Below, piece after piece: positions 1 to 11,000 of a DNA stretch of 64,000 bases. Origin of the DNA: Campylorhamphus procurvoides (taxonomy: Eukaryota > Chordata > Aves > Passeriformes > Dendrocolaptidae); assembly GCA_013396655.1 (NCBI GenBank), contig WBMV01004353.1, positions 958,418-1,022,417 of the forward strand, in the 5' to 3' direction. The stretch's first letter is position 1, and each line of letters starts with the position of its first letter. The notes under the pieces are model-generated. The model had not been told where the DNA came from. It saw only the letters and a program-made list of their open reading frames with translations, and searched no databases. The translations under genes were made by a program, and so were the position numbers.

Positions 1-99
1 ACCAAACCACAAAACCCAATAAACCTTCATGCAGTCATCAGCTGATGGATGGGGGTAGTTTAGGTACTAAGACAGGACATGTGTTCCAGGCATAGCTAA

Positions 100-268
100 A
101 AACCTCCCTCCCAGATTCGTTCCTCATCCTGGATGGATGTCCTGTTCCTGAAGTGTTCAAGCCAGGTTGGATGGAGCCCTGAGCAACCTAGTCTAGTGGA
201 AGGCAGGGACACTGGAATGAGATGATCTTTAAGGTCCCTTCCAACCCAAACCATTCTATGATTCCTTA
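100..268 (+). mobile_element. CR1 LINE 3' end fragment
   Basis: The stretch reads like the end of a CR1 LINE: a wording of the type 'ggaatgagatgatctttaag', then 'gtcccttccaacccaaacc', then the terminal 'attctatgattcc' octamer-like tail. The tail is at the high-coordinate end, so the element lies on the plus strand and is 5'-truncated, as CR1 copies usually are. Family identity is from memory of the avian CR1 3' end. Confidence 0.8.
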
Positions 269-533
269 ACAACTGACTTGACTCCAGTAAAAAGAACCAA
301 GTTACACTCAAACAAGGACCTGGGTGAGGCTCCTACCATGTAGAAGTTTCCTCAGCAGTCTTCAGGCTCAAGCGATGGAGTGGTTTCAGCTCCCTGCTCA
401 GACAGCCATCCACAGTTCAGCAGCTCGGATCCTTTGACCTACACACTGGATAAGGGAGGCCCACAGCTGTGAAGTTGCATTCCCCACCCCACAGTTCTTC
501 TCAGATTTTATTTTCTTTTGTTTTACCCACACC
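269..533. other. Unassigned stretch upstream of retroviral remnant
   Basis: I see no gene here. If the retroviral remnant that begins at 534 were complete, a 5' LTR and primer-binding site would lie here, but nothing resembles the LTR found at 1684-2220. Confidence 0.4.
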
Positions 534-722
534 ATGGGAGCACCCCTTTCGAAAAGGGAGTGGGAGAACTACAGTCGCCTGAAGAATCTAATTCACCTTC
601 ACGGTCACCCTATTGACAAAGCCTCCCTGAAAGCACTTGTAAAATGCATTTCCAAAATCAATTATGTTATCCCTTTCAACATTATATATGCAGATTGGGA
701 CAAATTAGGATTTAGATTATGA
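534..722 (+). pseudogene. Gag matrix-region remnant (ERV)
   Basis: This is a 62-codon open frame starting with MGAPLSKRE, that is Met-Gly followed by a Ser at position 6, the usual N-myristoylation pattern of retroviral Gag. A stop at 720-722 truncates it well short of a full matrix domain. The following 200 bases are open only in pieces. Confidence 0.55.
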
Positions 723-1119
723 CAAGCCACGCAGCACCAAGATCCGCTAGTGTCGCAGGTGATGATATCGTGGCATTTAATTTTGGGAGCATTATCAAAA
801 ATGGAAAAGAGAAAAGTGGTTACTTTTGAGGAAGGGATAGCGAGGGACAGCGATCAAAGCACACAATCAGTGTCGGGACAAGAGAGAGGGAAAGAACACC
901 CAATTTTAGAACTTCCAGAATAGTCACCACCAACCCAAAATGGCTCGTGTCCTCCGCCCTCACAAAAACAAAATGGCCCTTCCCGCCTCAACAGCCTCCC
1001 TTCCCCTCACGGTCAGGATGGCAGTGCCAGAGCCAGGCCACACTGCCTTTGATGCTGATCAGAGCCGGTGGGACAAGACTAAGCAACAGCACAGGACTGT
1101 ACAGGACTTGGAATTTGTT

Positions 1120-1385
1120 AAAGCCTTCCCCGTTTTTTACCAATCTAACAGGCCATCTGTATGGGAACCAATATCCTTCCCACTCCTGAAAGAAGACAAT
1201 AGTTGATTATGGACTTAATTCACCCTACGTTATCAGCGTATTGAATTCCTTGTTCTCAGCCTGTGTTTTTAAACCAAACAATATCAAAACCCTAGTCAAA
1301 GCCTTACTTACCACCATGAAAGTGACATTGTTTGATAATGAATGGAGGTGCCTTACACGTAAGCATGCAGAGGATCTCTTTTCCA
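1120..1385 (+). pseudogene. Gag capsid-region remnant (ERV), frame broken
   Basis: The words FYQSNRP, WEPISFPLLKE, then in another frame DYGLNSPYVISVL and KALLTTMK...LFDNEWRCL follow the order of the N-terminal capsid domain of betaretrovirus-like Gag. The frame changes near 1195-1205, where the first frame also meets a stop. Sequence after about 1385 no longer resembles capsid, consistent with a deletion that joins gag to env. Confidence 0.5.
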
Positions 1386-1524
1386 CCACAGGCATCCCTG
1401 TGCTTAATACGGTTCATTTGTTGTTTGGAGAAGGCCTGGATATTTACAATCAATTCCCATATACCAGGCAATACATCCTTACTAACCAGGACTGCTGCAG
1501 CAGCTGACACAGCCTCAACAGCCT

Positions 1525-1607
1525 TGCTTTCAGTGAAAAAATTCCTGTTGTTTCTGGTTTTAGAACTGTTTGTATTGTTTGTCCTCATCCTAATTCTCCC
1601 TTGTTGA
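1525..1607 (+). pseudogene. Possible Env transmembrane tail (ERV)
   Basis: The segment encodes about 20 hydrophobic residues rich in Leu, Val, Ile and Phe after a KK pair, ending in Pro-Cys and a stop at 1605-1607. Its position just upstream of the polypurine tract and LTR is where the env 3' end lies in a provirus. Identification is by position and hydrophobicity only. Confidence 0.35.
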
Positions 1608-1683
1608 GTCGGCTGTCTCCGAGCTTTCCTTTCCCATGACATTTCTCAAGCTTATCTTCTTTTAGAAAACAAAAAAGGAGAAG

Positions 1684-2220
1684 TGGGAGACACCATGACG
1701 TACGAAGGATGGAAAGAACATTTCAGAGGGTGGACCTACAAAGATGACAGCAATGCAGACCTCCCAGACTTGGACAGATCTGCCAGGCTGGAGGCTTTTG
1801 TGGTTCAAGTTTAAAGTTCTGTGTTTACATGTTTATTGTTATGGTTTTGATTCAAAAGCTTTATTGTCACCCCCTTCCCGGTTTCTACCCTCATGGTTGT
1901 TCCTCTTGTAGTTTTAGACCCAGTTCTTTTTTATCTTGTCTTCTTCCCCTCATGGTCTTCCCACCTTTCACCCGAACCCTGGTTTCCTATTGGCCCTCAG
2001 TTTCTCCATTTGGTGGCAATCACCCATTGATCAGCCCTGAGCCTGTTCTGCATACTCCACCCATTCTTCAACCACTGCCCAGTTCTTGAACCTTCCCTCA
2101 GAACCCTATATAAACCCGTACAACCCCTCAATAAAGGCTTTCCACCATTTCACCCCATACGGCGTGGAGTGTGCAGAGAGTCATCATTTTTCAGTCAACT
2201 GCCATCATCAAGCCATCACA
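1684..2220 (+). repeat. Retroviral 3' LTR
   Basis: It begins TGGGAGACACC directly after a purine-rich tract ending aaaaggagaag and ends in ...CATCACA. Inside are a TATA box (tatataaa, 2107-2114) and a polyadenylation signal (aataaa, 2130-2135), the arrangement expected of U3-R-U5 with a short R. Total length about 537 bp. The bases following (tggcggagcaact) start like a primer-binding site, so a 5'-LTR reading is possible, but the gag and env remnants lie upstream, which favours a 3' LTR. Confidence 0.6.
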
Positions 2221-3370
2221 TGGCGGAGCAACTCACAGAAGTTAATCTCTCATTAACCTCTCATGTTCTGTCTCAAGTTAAAATCCCTACAAAATAGGTC
2301 TCCAAGACATGTAGTGTGCACAGAACATTTCCTGGTGTGTGAGAAAAAACTGGGTACATTCCAGCCTGTGAATTGTACACTACCATAGCATAAGAACATG
2401 ACATAGACACTGTCACTGATGGGAATGCTGGAAATATCTTAGAATTCAGTGAGGCAAGGTCCATGCCAGGTGGGCCTTTCCATCACAGAGATGCACAAAC
2501 TGCAACCTGGACACCTCTAGCTGAGTTTCCATCCCTGTGCCATGCCTGGCCTACAAAAAAAAGGTGGAAAGCTGGCAGGGGATCTTCTGTGCCCCCTCAC
2601 CGAGCTGCGGGACAGCTCTGCCAAAGCTCAGACATGGATGAATTCATAAATCCCTGCCCCAAAGGCTGTCACATCACCAGTCTGCATTTTGGAAAACCAA
2701 GCCACACACCTTCCAATCCCATGCTATTTAAAAGTATAAGCCTTATCCCTGGCACTATCGTGTCTGTCTTGTATTTAAAAACAAAATAACTTTTCTTATT
2801 AGCCAAAGGGTAAGAAGAGGTCACACAAACCATTACAGAGCCTGTAAGCTAGATACTAATTCTAAAAGACTGTAACAGCTTCATGATTTGTGCAAAAAGG
2901 AAAAAAAATCACCCTAATTCCAGATGATGTCTTACATGCTTCTCGGTAAAAGGAATTTACCTTTTCATTATTATTTACTGACCGTGCTTGTATTTCATTT
3001 GTATGGATTTTATCCAGCAAATCAGGGGGGAAAAAGCAGCCTCAGAAAAATTTAATAAAAAGATGGAGACAGTGAACAATCATTGGAGTCTGTATCTTGA
3101 CTCTTCAGGTCACATTCCTGCTTCTTTTATTATGTTCATTTCAGGGAATCAAAACCATCCTGGACTGGAACAAATCAGAGATGGTAATGGCATGAATACA
3201 TTCTTCAGGAGCAGCAGTGCCCAAAAACACATCTGTGATAAAAATCAAAGAATTCACCCTCACTGTTAGGCTTGAACAGCCAGTTTGTCACACAATTATA
3301 AATCCCCAAGATTTTTTAGCAGCATTCTAGTCCAACTGTAAATACTCAAGTGTGGCTGATTCAAGACCTA
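2221..3370. other. No feature recognised
   Basis: Unique-looking sequence between the retroviral LTR and the next CR1. Short open frames here (for example 2463-2789) show no family resemblance. Confidence 0.4.
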
Positions 3371-3374
3371 TGTT

Positions 3375-3915
3375 TTGCAGCACATACTGGCCCTCATCAC
3401 ACTCTAGGGGGCATCCCACAGAGGGCTGTACTGGGGCCAGTAGTGTTTCACTTCATCAATGACATAGAGGGATAAAGTGCCCTCCTGAGCAAATTTGCAC
3501 ATGACACCAAGCTGAGTGGTGCAGCTGGAACACCTGAAGGACAGGGATGCCATCCAGAGGCATCTGGACAAGCTCGAGAAGTGGGTCCAGGGAAATGTGT
3601 TGTGGTTTCCGGTATTTATAGGGGGTTTACAAGAAAGATGGGGATAGACTTTTTAGTAGGGTGTGGAGGGATAGGACACAGGATAATGGTTTTAAAGTAA
3701 AAGGCAGATTCAGACTAGACACAAGGATGAAATTTTTGCAAATGAGACAGGCTGCTCACAGAGATGGTAGGTATCCCATTCCTGGAAGCATTTGAAGTCA
3801 GGCTGAATGGGGTTCTGAGTAACCTGATCTATTTGAAGATGTCTCTGCTCATTGCAGTGGGGTTGGATTACACGACCTTTAAAGATGCCTTGCAACCCAA
3901 CCCATTCTATGGTAA
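3375..3915 (+). mobile_element. CR1 LINE 3' region with internal deletion
   Basis: The first part (3375-3600) matches the late ORF2 part of CR1, with phrases such as 'gccagtagtgtttcacttc' and 'gacaccaagctgagtggtgc'. The second part (3640-3915) matches the 3' end and finishes 'cccaacccattctatgg'. Around 3600-3640 the two halves join abruptly, so part of the consensus is missing. Plus-strand orientation, too decayed for any reading frame. Confidence 0.8.
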
Positions 3916-6890
3916 TACTGTATTATACCACAACTTCAGTCAGAGGCACAATTGCATACAAAATCAAGCTTTTCTAGTGCTAGTACCGATAGATTTATTT
4001 ATCCAACATCTATGTAATGTCCAACATCCACACAAAAAAATCAGAACTACGAACCTCCTTCCAGAGCATTAGTACAAATACATTGAAGAAGGCTTCATAG
4101 GTGAAGTCTGCTTTCATCTAAGTTGTGTCTCCTTGGGGTTTTCTTTGGTCCTTTCCTTAAATCTCTCAGTACTGTTTAAAACCCTTTCAATTCCTCTAAC
4201 ATGAACTTGCACATTGGATAATATCAGGCCTATCCAATTCTTGAGAAATACTAGTTAAAACAAGGAAGAGCAGGAACACATCACATTTGTCAAGTCTGAT
4301 ACTTGAAGTCTTCTACAAGTTATACCAGATAAATACTGGGGGAAGTCGGGGAAGACTTAAATCTTAACTAAAAACCTTTTATCAATCTATTCAGTAATGG
4401 AGAGGACGAGGCCATTTTAAGTACCTTAAACCTCAGGATAAAACATAATTTAGGTTTCACCCAGAAGCTTCCAGAGTCAACACTGAGGTTTTTTGTAACA
4501 AGTTTCCAAGGATTTTCAGATTGAGCTTTTTTTCATTGGCCTCCTTCATGTCAATTATGAGCTGTCTGTAATGACAGCCTGCATACATTTAATGTATTAG
4601 AGGCAGAGCAACTTACCAGGATACAAACAGAACCCTTGGTGATACTCACTGTGCTCAAGGAAATAACATAGCAACAGGAAAATAATGAATAACACTTGAA
4701 TTGGTTTGTCACCATCTTTAAAACCAACAAGCTGGGGTTTTTTTTCTCCAAGACTAGTGAGGTTTTGTCAGAGCTTGAAAGAGGCCAATCCTTCTCTAAA
4801 CTCTTCCTCTAAATCTACACAAAAATATATACTTAGAACCTAAAACAAAAGTCAATGCTCTACATTGCCAGCACTGGAAAATAAGACTTCAAGTTCAATC
4901 ACTGGATTTGAGCTGTCTCTACTGATCCAACCCAAAGCAGCTGCAACACTTCCCAGATCTGCCAAAGGGAAAAGAAAAAAATCTGTACAAAAAGCTTTCC
5001 AAAAGCAGTAGAGAGTGGCCTAACCAGCACTGAGTCAAGTCACAACTTCTATGCACTGGCCTTCTGCTATTAGTCATTGTGGTACTCATTGCTGCCCTAT
5101 AAAAATACTTCTCCTGAGTTAATAAAACTACCCAAGGAATGTGGATCTCATGCCTGTAACAAATCTGGGATATAGTTCAGAACCATCTATTAGGAGTCAC
5201 CACTGCCTCCTTCAACACTTTTCAGAGCTACATGAGAAGACTAGGGATACTACACCAAAAAGAACAAGAACACAGAAAACATTTTGCTTAGTAAAGACAC
5301 AAAGTAAAGGTTCAATAAACCTCCTCAGCTTATTTGTTCACCTGTATCTCCACTCATGCACAAATTAAGAACTGACTGCATGATGTCTCCTCTTGTGGCC
5401 AGTGCCACTCATACAGCTCATCTACACATTTCCTTGATAAATTCTCCCCAAAATAAGGCAGATTTTGTTAAACATTAGTTCAGTGGAGGCTATTTGTAAT
5501 GAAGTCACAGAACTACATTTGATTTGTCAGACAAATTTCATTACAGTATTGTTGTATTAAATTCAACTTAGCAGGGCTTTTTGCCTTAAAATTTAGCTTT
5601 GCCCAAAGCAAGAAGCAAACTGCAGCCTTTGGTGCTTTCCCCAAAGCTCACAATCCTGTTGCTGTAAACACATGCACCTAACAAAGCACCGCAGTGAGCA
5701 CAGTCAAGACTTCAAAAAAACCACTGCAGTTCAGTTACTGACAATCAATTCCAAAAGTAGGAAGAAAGCAGAGGGCCCATAAACTGACTGTGAAGGTTGT
5801 CTTAGGAATGATATCTTTTAACAACCATCAAAACAATTCTTGTTCCCATCCACAGAGAAATGCATCACAATCTATATCTTAAAATAAATATTTTATACAT
5901 ATATATACACTCAATATTTATACATAATAGATTTTTAAATATGTTACCTAAATGGTATTGTATATGTTTATGCACATACGGGCATGTTTCTAAAATGATA
6001 AGCTGCCCTTACAAAGCTTCCTACTGTGAGTGCAATCCAGGAAAGCTCAAGCTCACAGCTAATATCCATAAATTATGACAAACACATTCATTAGCCCAAA
6101 GCTTGCATGACAAGTTCATCTTAATAGAAATACCATAACTCACAGTTGAACTAGGATCACATTAAGCAAAAAACCTTTGCTACGTCTCACTTGTCTTACC
6201 ACTCTAACCCTTTTAATATAAACAGTTGCCTTCTTAAAGGTCTGCCATGCTAACCCTGAACACACTTCTCTAAAAGCCCCTTTCCAAGTACTTTTTCCCG
6301 AGGCCACATACCTGCAACAGGCTTCACAACCAGATCTCCAAGACCAAGGTAAGCTGCACATCCATATAATATTCAATGAATAAACATATTTGGCCTTGTG
6401 TAAGTGCATGGACAGAGAGAACGAAAAACGGATCAGGAACCTTTTTTTGAGAAACTACATTCTAACATTTTAAATTTTGATTTGCAGAATAGTAATATTA
6501 TTTTCCAGCACTACAGTGAAATTTTCTTTGCCACAGGAGGAAAACTACTTACAAATGAACTCTTAAAAATTTAGAAGCTTGTAGTTGTTTTCCAGTTAAT
6601 TACAGATTCATTAGTTGAGTACCTCTGACATGACTTCATGCTGTCATTTCAAGTTCAGTCTTCATGAGTCACTCCTACTCTAGAAAGGATTAACACCAAG
6701 ACATAGATGTTCCTTAAGAGTTCAAGGAGAAGGAAAAGTAGGAAAAGAGTCAGGTTAGAAGTCAGGCAAGAGCTCAACTACAATTGGCCCTTTATGTCAG
6801 TGACCAAAGTTTCCATTATTCTAATGTTAAGGTCTCAGGAAGTATAACTGTTATAACTGCATACATTTAGAGAACAGTATAAATGCCACA
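3916..6890. other. 3' flank of GPAT3, no feature recognised
   Basis: AT-rich sequence beyond the likely GPAT3 polyadenylation region. I find no exon, RNA gene or clear repeat. Part of it could be a longer alternative 3' UTR of GPAT3. Confidence 0.35.
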
Positions 6891-7937
6891 CACAACCCAT
6901 TAGAAATATAGAATTTATTTCTCATTACATTCAGACATCAATATGTTGCAGATTGGACATGCCATGTCTCATATCATAAGGTGACTTATGTAATCTGTGT
7001 TTATAGTTGTGATAGCTATTGCTCGTCCAGAGAACACAAAATGCGTTTCTGGAATGGCTCCTTGAGAACTTTAAGCTACTAGCAGCAATTTTTGCAAAAG
7101 GGTACTCTTGAAAATCCACTTCATAAAAATTCATCTGTCATAGCCTACATTATCCAACTGCATCCTGTATCTTACCTTTACAGTTTCAGAGCTCTAGGAA
7201 GCAATTTCAACAATAGCAGTGGACAGGGAGACTGAGGACTTGCCCCTGATCTTCCCTCGGGTAGCAGTTCTCAGTAAAGGTGATACCATGTTATAAGGCC
7301 ACCAAATTCCTCATGGTCCATGTACTGTGCTTTTGGCAGGGCAGCTCCTTTCCCATACTTTAAGTGTCTCTGCAACGCTTTCTTCCATTGCCTCCCTGCA
7401 CATCCAAGTGCAAGCTAACCAAATGAGTCAATTTCACAGTTCTGACAACATCCTAAAACATATTATTTAAAAAAAAAACTACAACAAAAATGCCATGAGC
7501 AACAGGGGAAAAAAAGACAACATTTTGCCATGTTTAAACCTTCAATGTACCATAAACAAGAGGTATCTTCACAACCAGTGTCCTGACAGCATCTGTTCAG
7601 TGTGCTCCCCTTTATCCTTACAAACTCAGAAAAACCGGGGTGCTGTTTTCCTTGTGTCTCTTAACTCTGCTGGCATTCAGCTCAGGAACACGCAGAGCTG
7701 TAGTGCATCATCACATGAAGATGGGGAGGGGCACAAGAGTGAGAAGAGTGAATAAGGAGGAATACAGAGACACTGCCCCTGGCAGGCTCTGCACCAGCCA
7801 TACAGAGAATATGCATACACGTGATGAAGGATTTTGTTGCTTCCTTGCTCTATTTTTTCGCCTTTTTTTTTTTTAATTAAAAAAACATTATTCCTCCTAA
7901 GGCTGGTTGTGCAAAGTTAGTTTTCAAGAACCACCAT
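6891..7937 (-). other. GPAT3: Probable GPAT3 3' UTR
   Basis: This follows the GPAT3 stop codon on the minus strand. A canonical AATAAA on that strand (plus-strand tttatt, 6914-6919) would place cleavage near 6890-6900 and give a 3' UTR of about 1 kb. Other weaker hexamers exist on either side, so the true end is uncertain. Confidence 0.3.
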
Positions 7938-8064
7938 TCAGTCTGACTCTGTTCCTGGAGACACGCTTCCTGCTGATCCATTTTTCACTAGCATCTTGCT
8001 ATAGTTTTTCTGCTGTTCTTCTTTGAAAGTATCTTTGACTTTCGCTCGTTTCAGACCTCCATCC
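7938..8064 (-). CDS. GPAT3: GPAT3 coding exon 12 and stop
   Basis: It encodes DGGLKRAKVKDTFKEEQQKN, then YSKMLVKNGS and an eleven-residue tail ending ESD, with TGA at 7938-7940. The tail is longer than in the human protein as I recall it (which ends soon after NGS). Acceptor TATTCCAG. Confidence 0.96.
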
Positions 8065-11000
8065 CTGGAATACAGCAAGAGGGAGAAGTTAACTATCAGA
8101 ATTGTTATGACTATTATTATCAAACTATGCATTATATAAAGTATTTTAATGAACTCTAGAGTTTTAATCTAAACTATTATTATTAAAGGATTTTCTTCAG
8201 AACTTCTAAACATCCAAGTTTAAGCATGTTTACTCAAAGCTTAAGCCACAATTTTTATGCAGTCCAAATTTTGAGTTTAGCCTGTTAAAGCAGCCTACTC
8301 ATGTTGATAACAGGCTGTACCTACAATAAAAATCTTTGGCAATCTGGGATTCTGTTTTCCTACACTGTAGAAGCAGCCAGTCTTGTGCAACACCATAGTT
8401 GTCTCTTGCCTTACATCATTCAGAGGGCCAGCTAGGCCTCATAGGTGAATCCATTGGCCCATTCTCTTCATCAGAATCTTGCTCTCAAGTTTCTTTCATG
8501 TGAAATCTAGGCATTATACTGCTACTTACTGAAGTAGGACATGAGAAAGTCAGAGCAAAAAGCCTCAAGCCCCATTTTGTTTTTTGTTATTAATCAGATT
8601 TACCAGGTTACTTCACTTCTGTTACACAGCAGAAGTCTCAACATGAGAAACAACTGTGAGCGGGCTGCTTCAAAAGCATCAAGCCTTTAGGTGAAACTCA
8701 CTGCCTGCTATACTGTCCAAAGATTTTGTGCATCTTTATTTTTACTTTCACATACGCGCGTGTGGACTTATTCCTTTGTTTTCTCTGGAGTGTAATAAAG
8801 TGCTGTTGAATGTTATCTTTCACAGAAGTAAGGGGGAAGCACATCTCAATCAAACTAACAGAGAGTCCATGAAGTCTAACAAGGGTGGCTTTACTCACCA
8901 GTGAAGTTCAGTCAGTCCTCCTTGACGAGCAATGGCTGACCTCACTCTGTTGGCAAAGTGAACAGCATCTTCATCTTCCTTCAAGGGTCATAAATTCAAC
9001 ATAATCAAAGCAGAGAGAAGTGAATTGAAACAGACTTTCATAACATTTTTCATCTGCTGCCTCATCAAATTAGTTCACTGCCAAATGACCTGTCCCTTAT
9101 CATGCCAGCATCACAATCTGATGTTCCCATGTGGTAATAATTTAGTTCATTTTCCCTCTAAATTGTTGAAATTAGGAGAAAAGTTTGCTCCAGTATTATG
9201 GGACATTGATACTACTGCTGATGGTACCAAGCTGCACCAGGAAAAGCTAAGTCAAATCATACATTAGTTAACACTGACAAAAATTCAATATAAAACTCTG
9301 ATGCAGAGGCAGAGGGTGCGTAGAGATTTTGGGGAAAAAGAGGAAAAAAAGGCCCTTGCGGACACAGTCAAGTTCTTAAATCAGTCAACCAGATGCTAGA
9401 TTACCTCTCGAACCATTGGTGGCAAGTACCACACATTGCAAACAATGGCCCAGCTTGTCATTATTCGCAGCAGGTAGCTCACGATGTTGTATTTGCTGCT
9501 GTTCCAGAATGCATCTCCAAACTGAGGATCATACTGCAAAGGATCACAAAAAAAAAAGATTATAAAACCCTCTCCCCACAGAGCATCACAGCCTCTCAGA
9601 TCTGTGATTACATCACAGAACCACCAGCAGATGTGGCCCATTTGCTTTAACAGCCAAAATAGTTAAGACTGCTGTGAGCAGCATGCTTCTCTTCCCCCTT
9701 CAGCACTGAGGACAACTAGCTGGATCTCCCTTCTTTCCAGCCTTCTAGAGGAAGAAGCTGATCCCATCAGGGCCTACCAGCTACACTCCATAGCCCAAAA
9801 GAACTTCACTTTCATTTCAGACACTAACACTCCAGGAGTCAACCACGGCACACAGCCAAGTGCCAGAGCTACTGTGCTTTCAACAGCAGCTATACCAAGA
9901 CAGCTTCTGGCCACCCAGACAAAAACAGATCCCAAACTTTGAATTTCAGCAGCCAGCTATTTCCACTTACTTTGATTGCAACAGGATAGATGGTCCCTCC
10001 TATTTCAAAGCTCCCCTTCTTGAACATCATCACAGATGTATTGTTTATGCAGGTGCCTGTCCAGAAGATACAGTCATTGCTTCACATGGCCTACCACACT
10101 TCAGTAGAATCTCTGCATCAACATACAGGTCTTGCCTATAAAGGCCTGCATTTGCTGCTCAGTGAGTATAACTTAAGCTTCTCTCCTCTGCTTACTTTTA
10201 TCCTTTGTCTCATGACTGACACCCTGAACAATGCCAGAATGTGCGTGAGACAAACAGCAGAATGCTGAGGTTAAATCTACAGGACAGTGAATTGATATTC
10301 ACAAGGCAAAATAGACAATCTTCTCATACTTCTGCCTAGAGCTTCTTCCAGGAGAACCAACAGCCAGGGATGGTATTGCGTTGTTTCCATGTAATCTCAT
10401 ATGAAAGATGAAAAACAGGAATGCCTAACAAACTTTAAACCAGAGGTGAAGATGCATTTGAGCAGCAGAAACCATGAAAAGAGAACAGGGATGACATCTA
10501 CATTGAATGGAGGTAAGAAGTAGTTCAGCTTCTTACCTTCTGGAAAAATTAAGATTGGAAGCTTGTCTTTATCAGCCACATGTTCCTTGAGTCTGTGGAT
10601 GCAGAAGGAAAGCTTAAAAAACTGCTCCTTTCCACTCTTCTTTCCCCAGGCAAGTGCATTAAAAATATCTTTACCTATTATGCATTTGTTTGAAAGCAAA
10701 GGCTTTTACTAGGCACTAACTTGTACTTGTTTTTTTGTTTATAAGAAAATTGAAGCCTTGTGCAGGGCATCCCTTAGGCCCCTGGTGCATTACATTGAGG
10801 CAATACCCTGTTTTCCTTCCTCTGTATTATTTTATTAATGACTGTCAGGGAAGCCAACAGAAATATGCCATTAAGTCAGTCCAACTCAGTCTGATCAACT
10901 CAATCATCAAGAAATTGCTCACATAAGAAAAAAAAATGTGCAGTGGTCCATCCAGACTCTGCTTACTTAACAGCAGATTTCATTAAAGGGGACTCAAAAT

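Larger units (their letters stand above)
534..2220 (+). mobile_element. Decayed endogenous retrovirus, betaretrovirus-like, 5' LTR and pol lost
   Basis: An old provirus with large deletions. An ATG in good context (534) opens a 62-codon frame starting MGAPLS, a Gag-type N-myristoylation signal, and stops at 720-722. From about 1120 to 1380, broken over two frames, is capsid-like sequence (pieces such as PISFPLLK, SPYVISVLNS, LFDNEW). At roughly 1525-1607 a very hydrophobic stretch ending ILILPC looks like an Env transmembrane tail. Protease, polymerase and most of env are missing. A purine-rich tract (1666-1683) precedes a single 3' LTR. Multiple stops and frame changes make it non-functional. 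The assignment rests on Gag motifs and the LTR; the exact family is uncertain. Confidence 0.6.
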
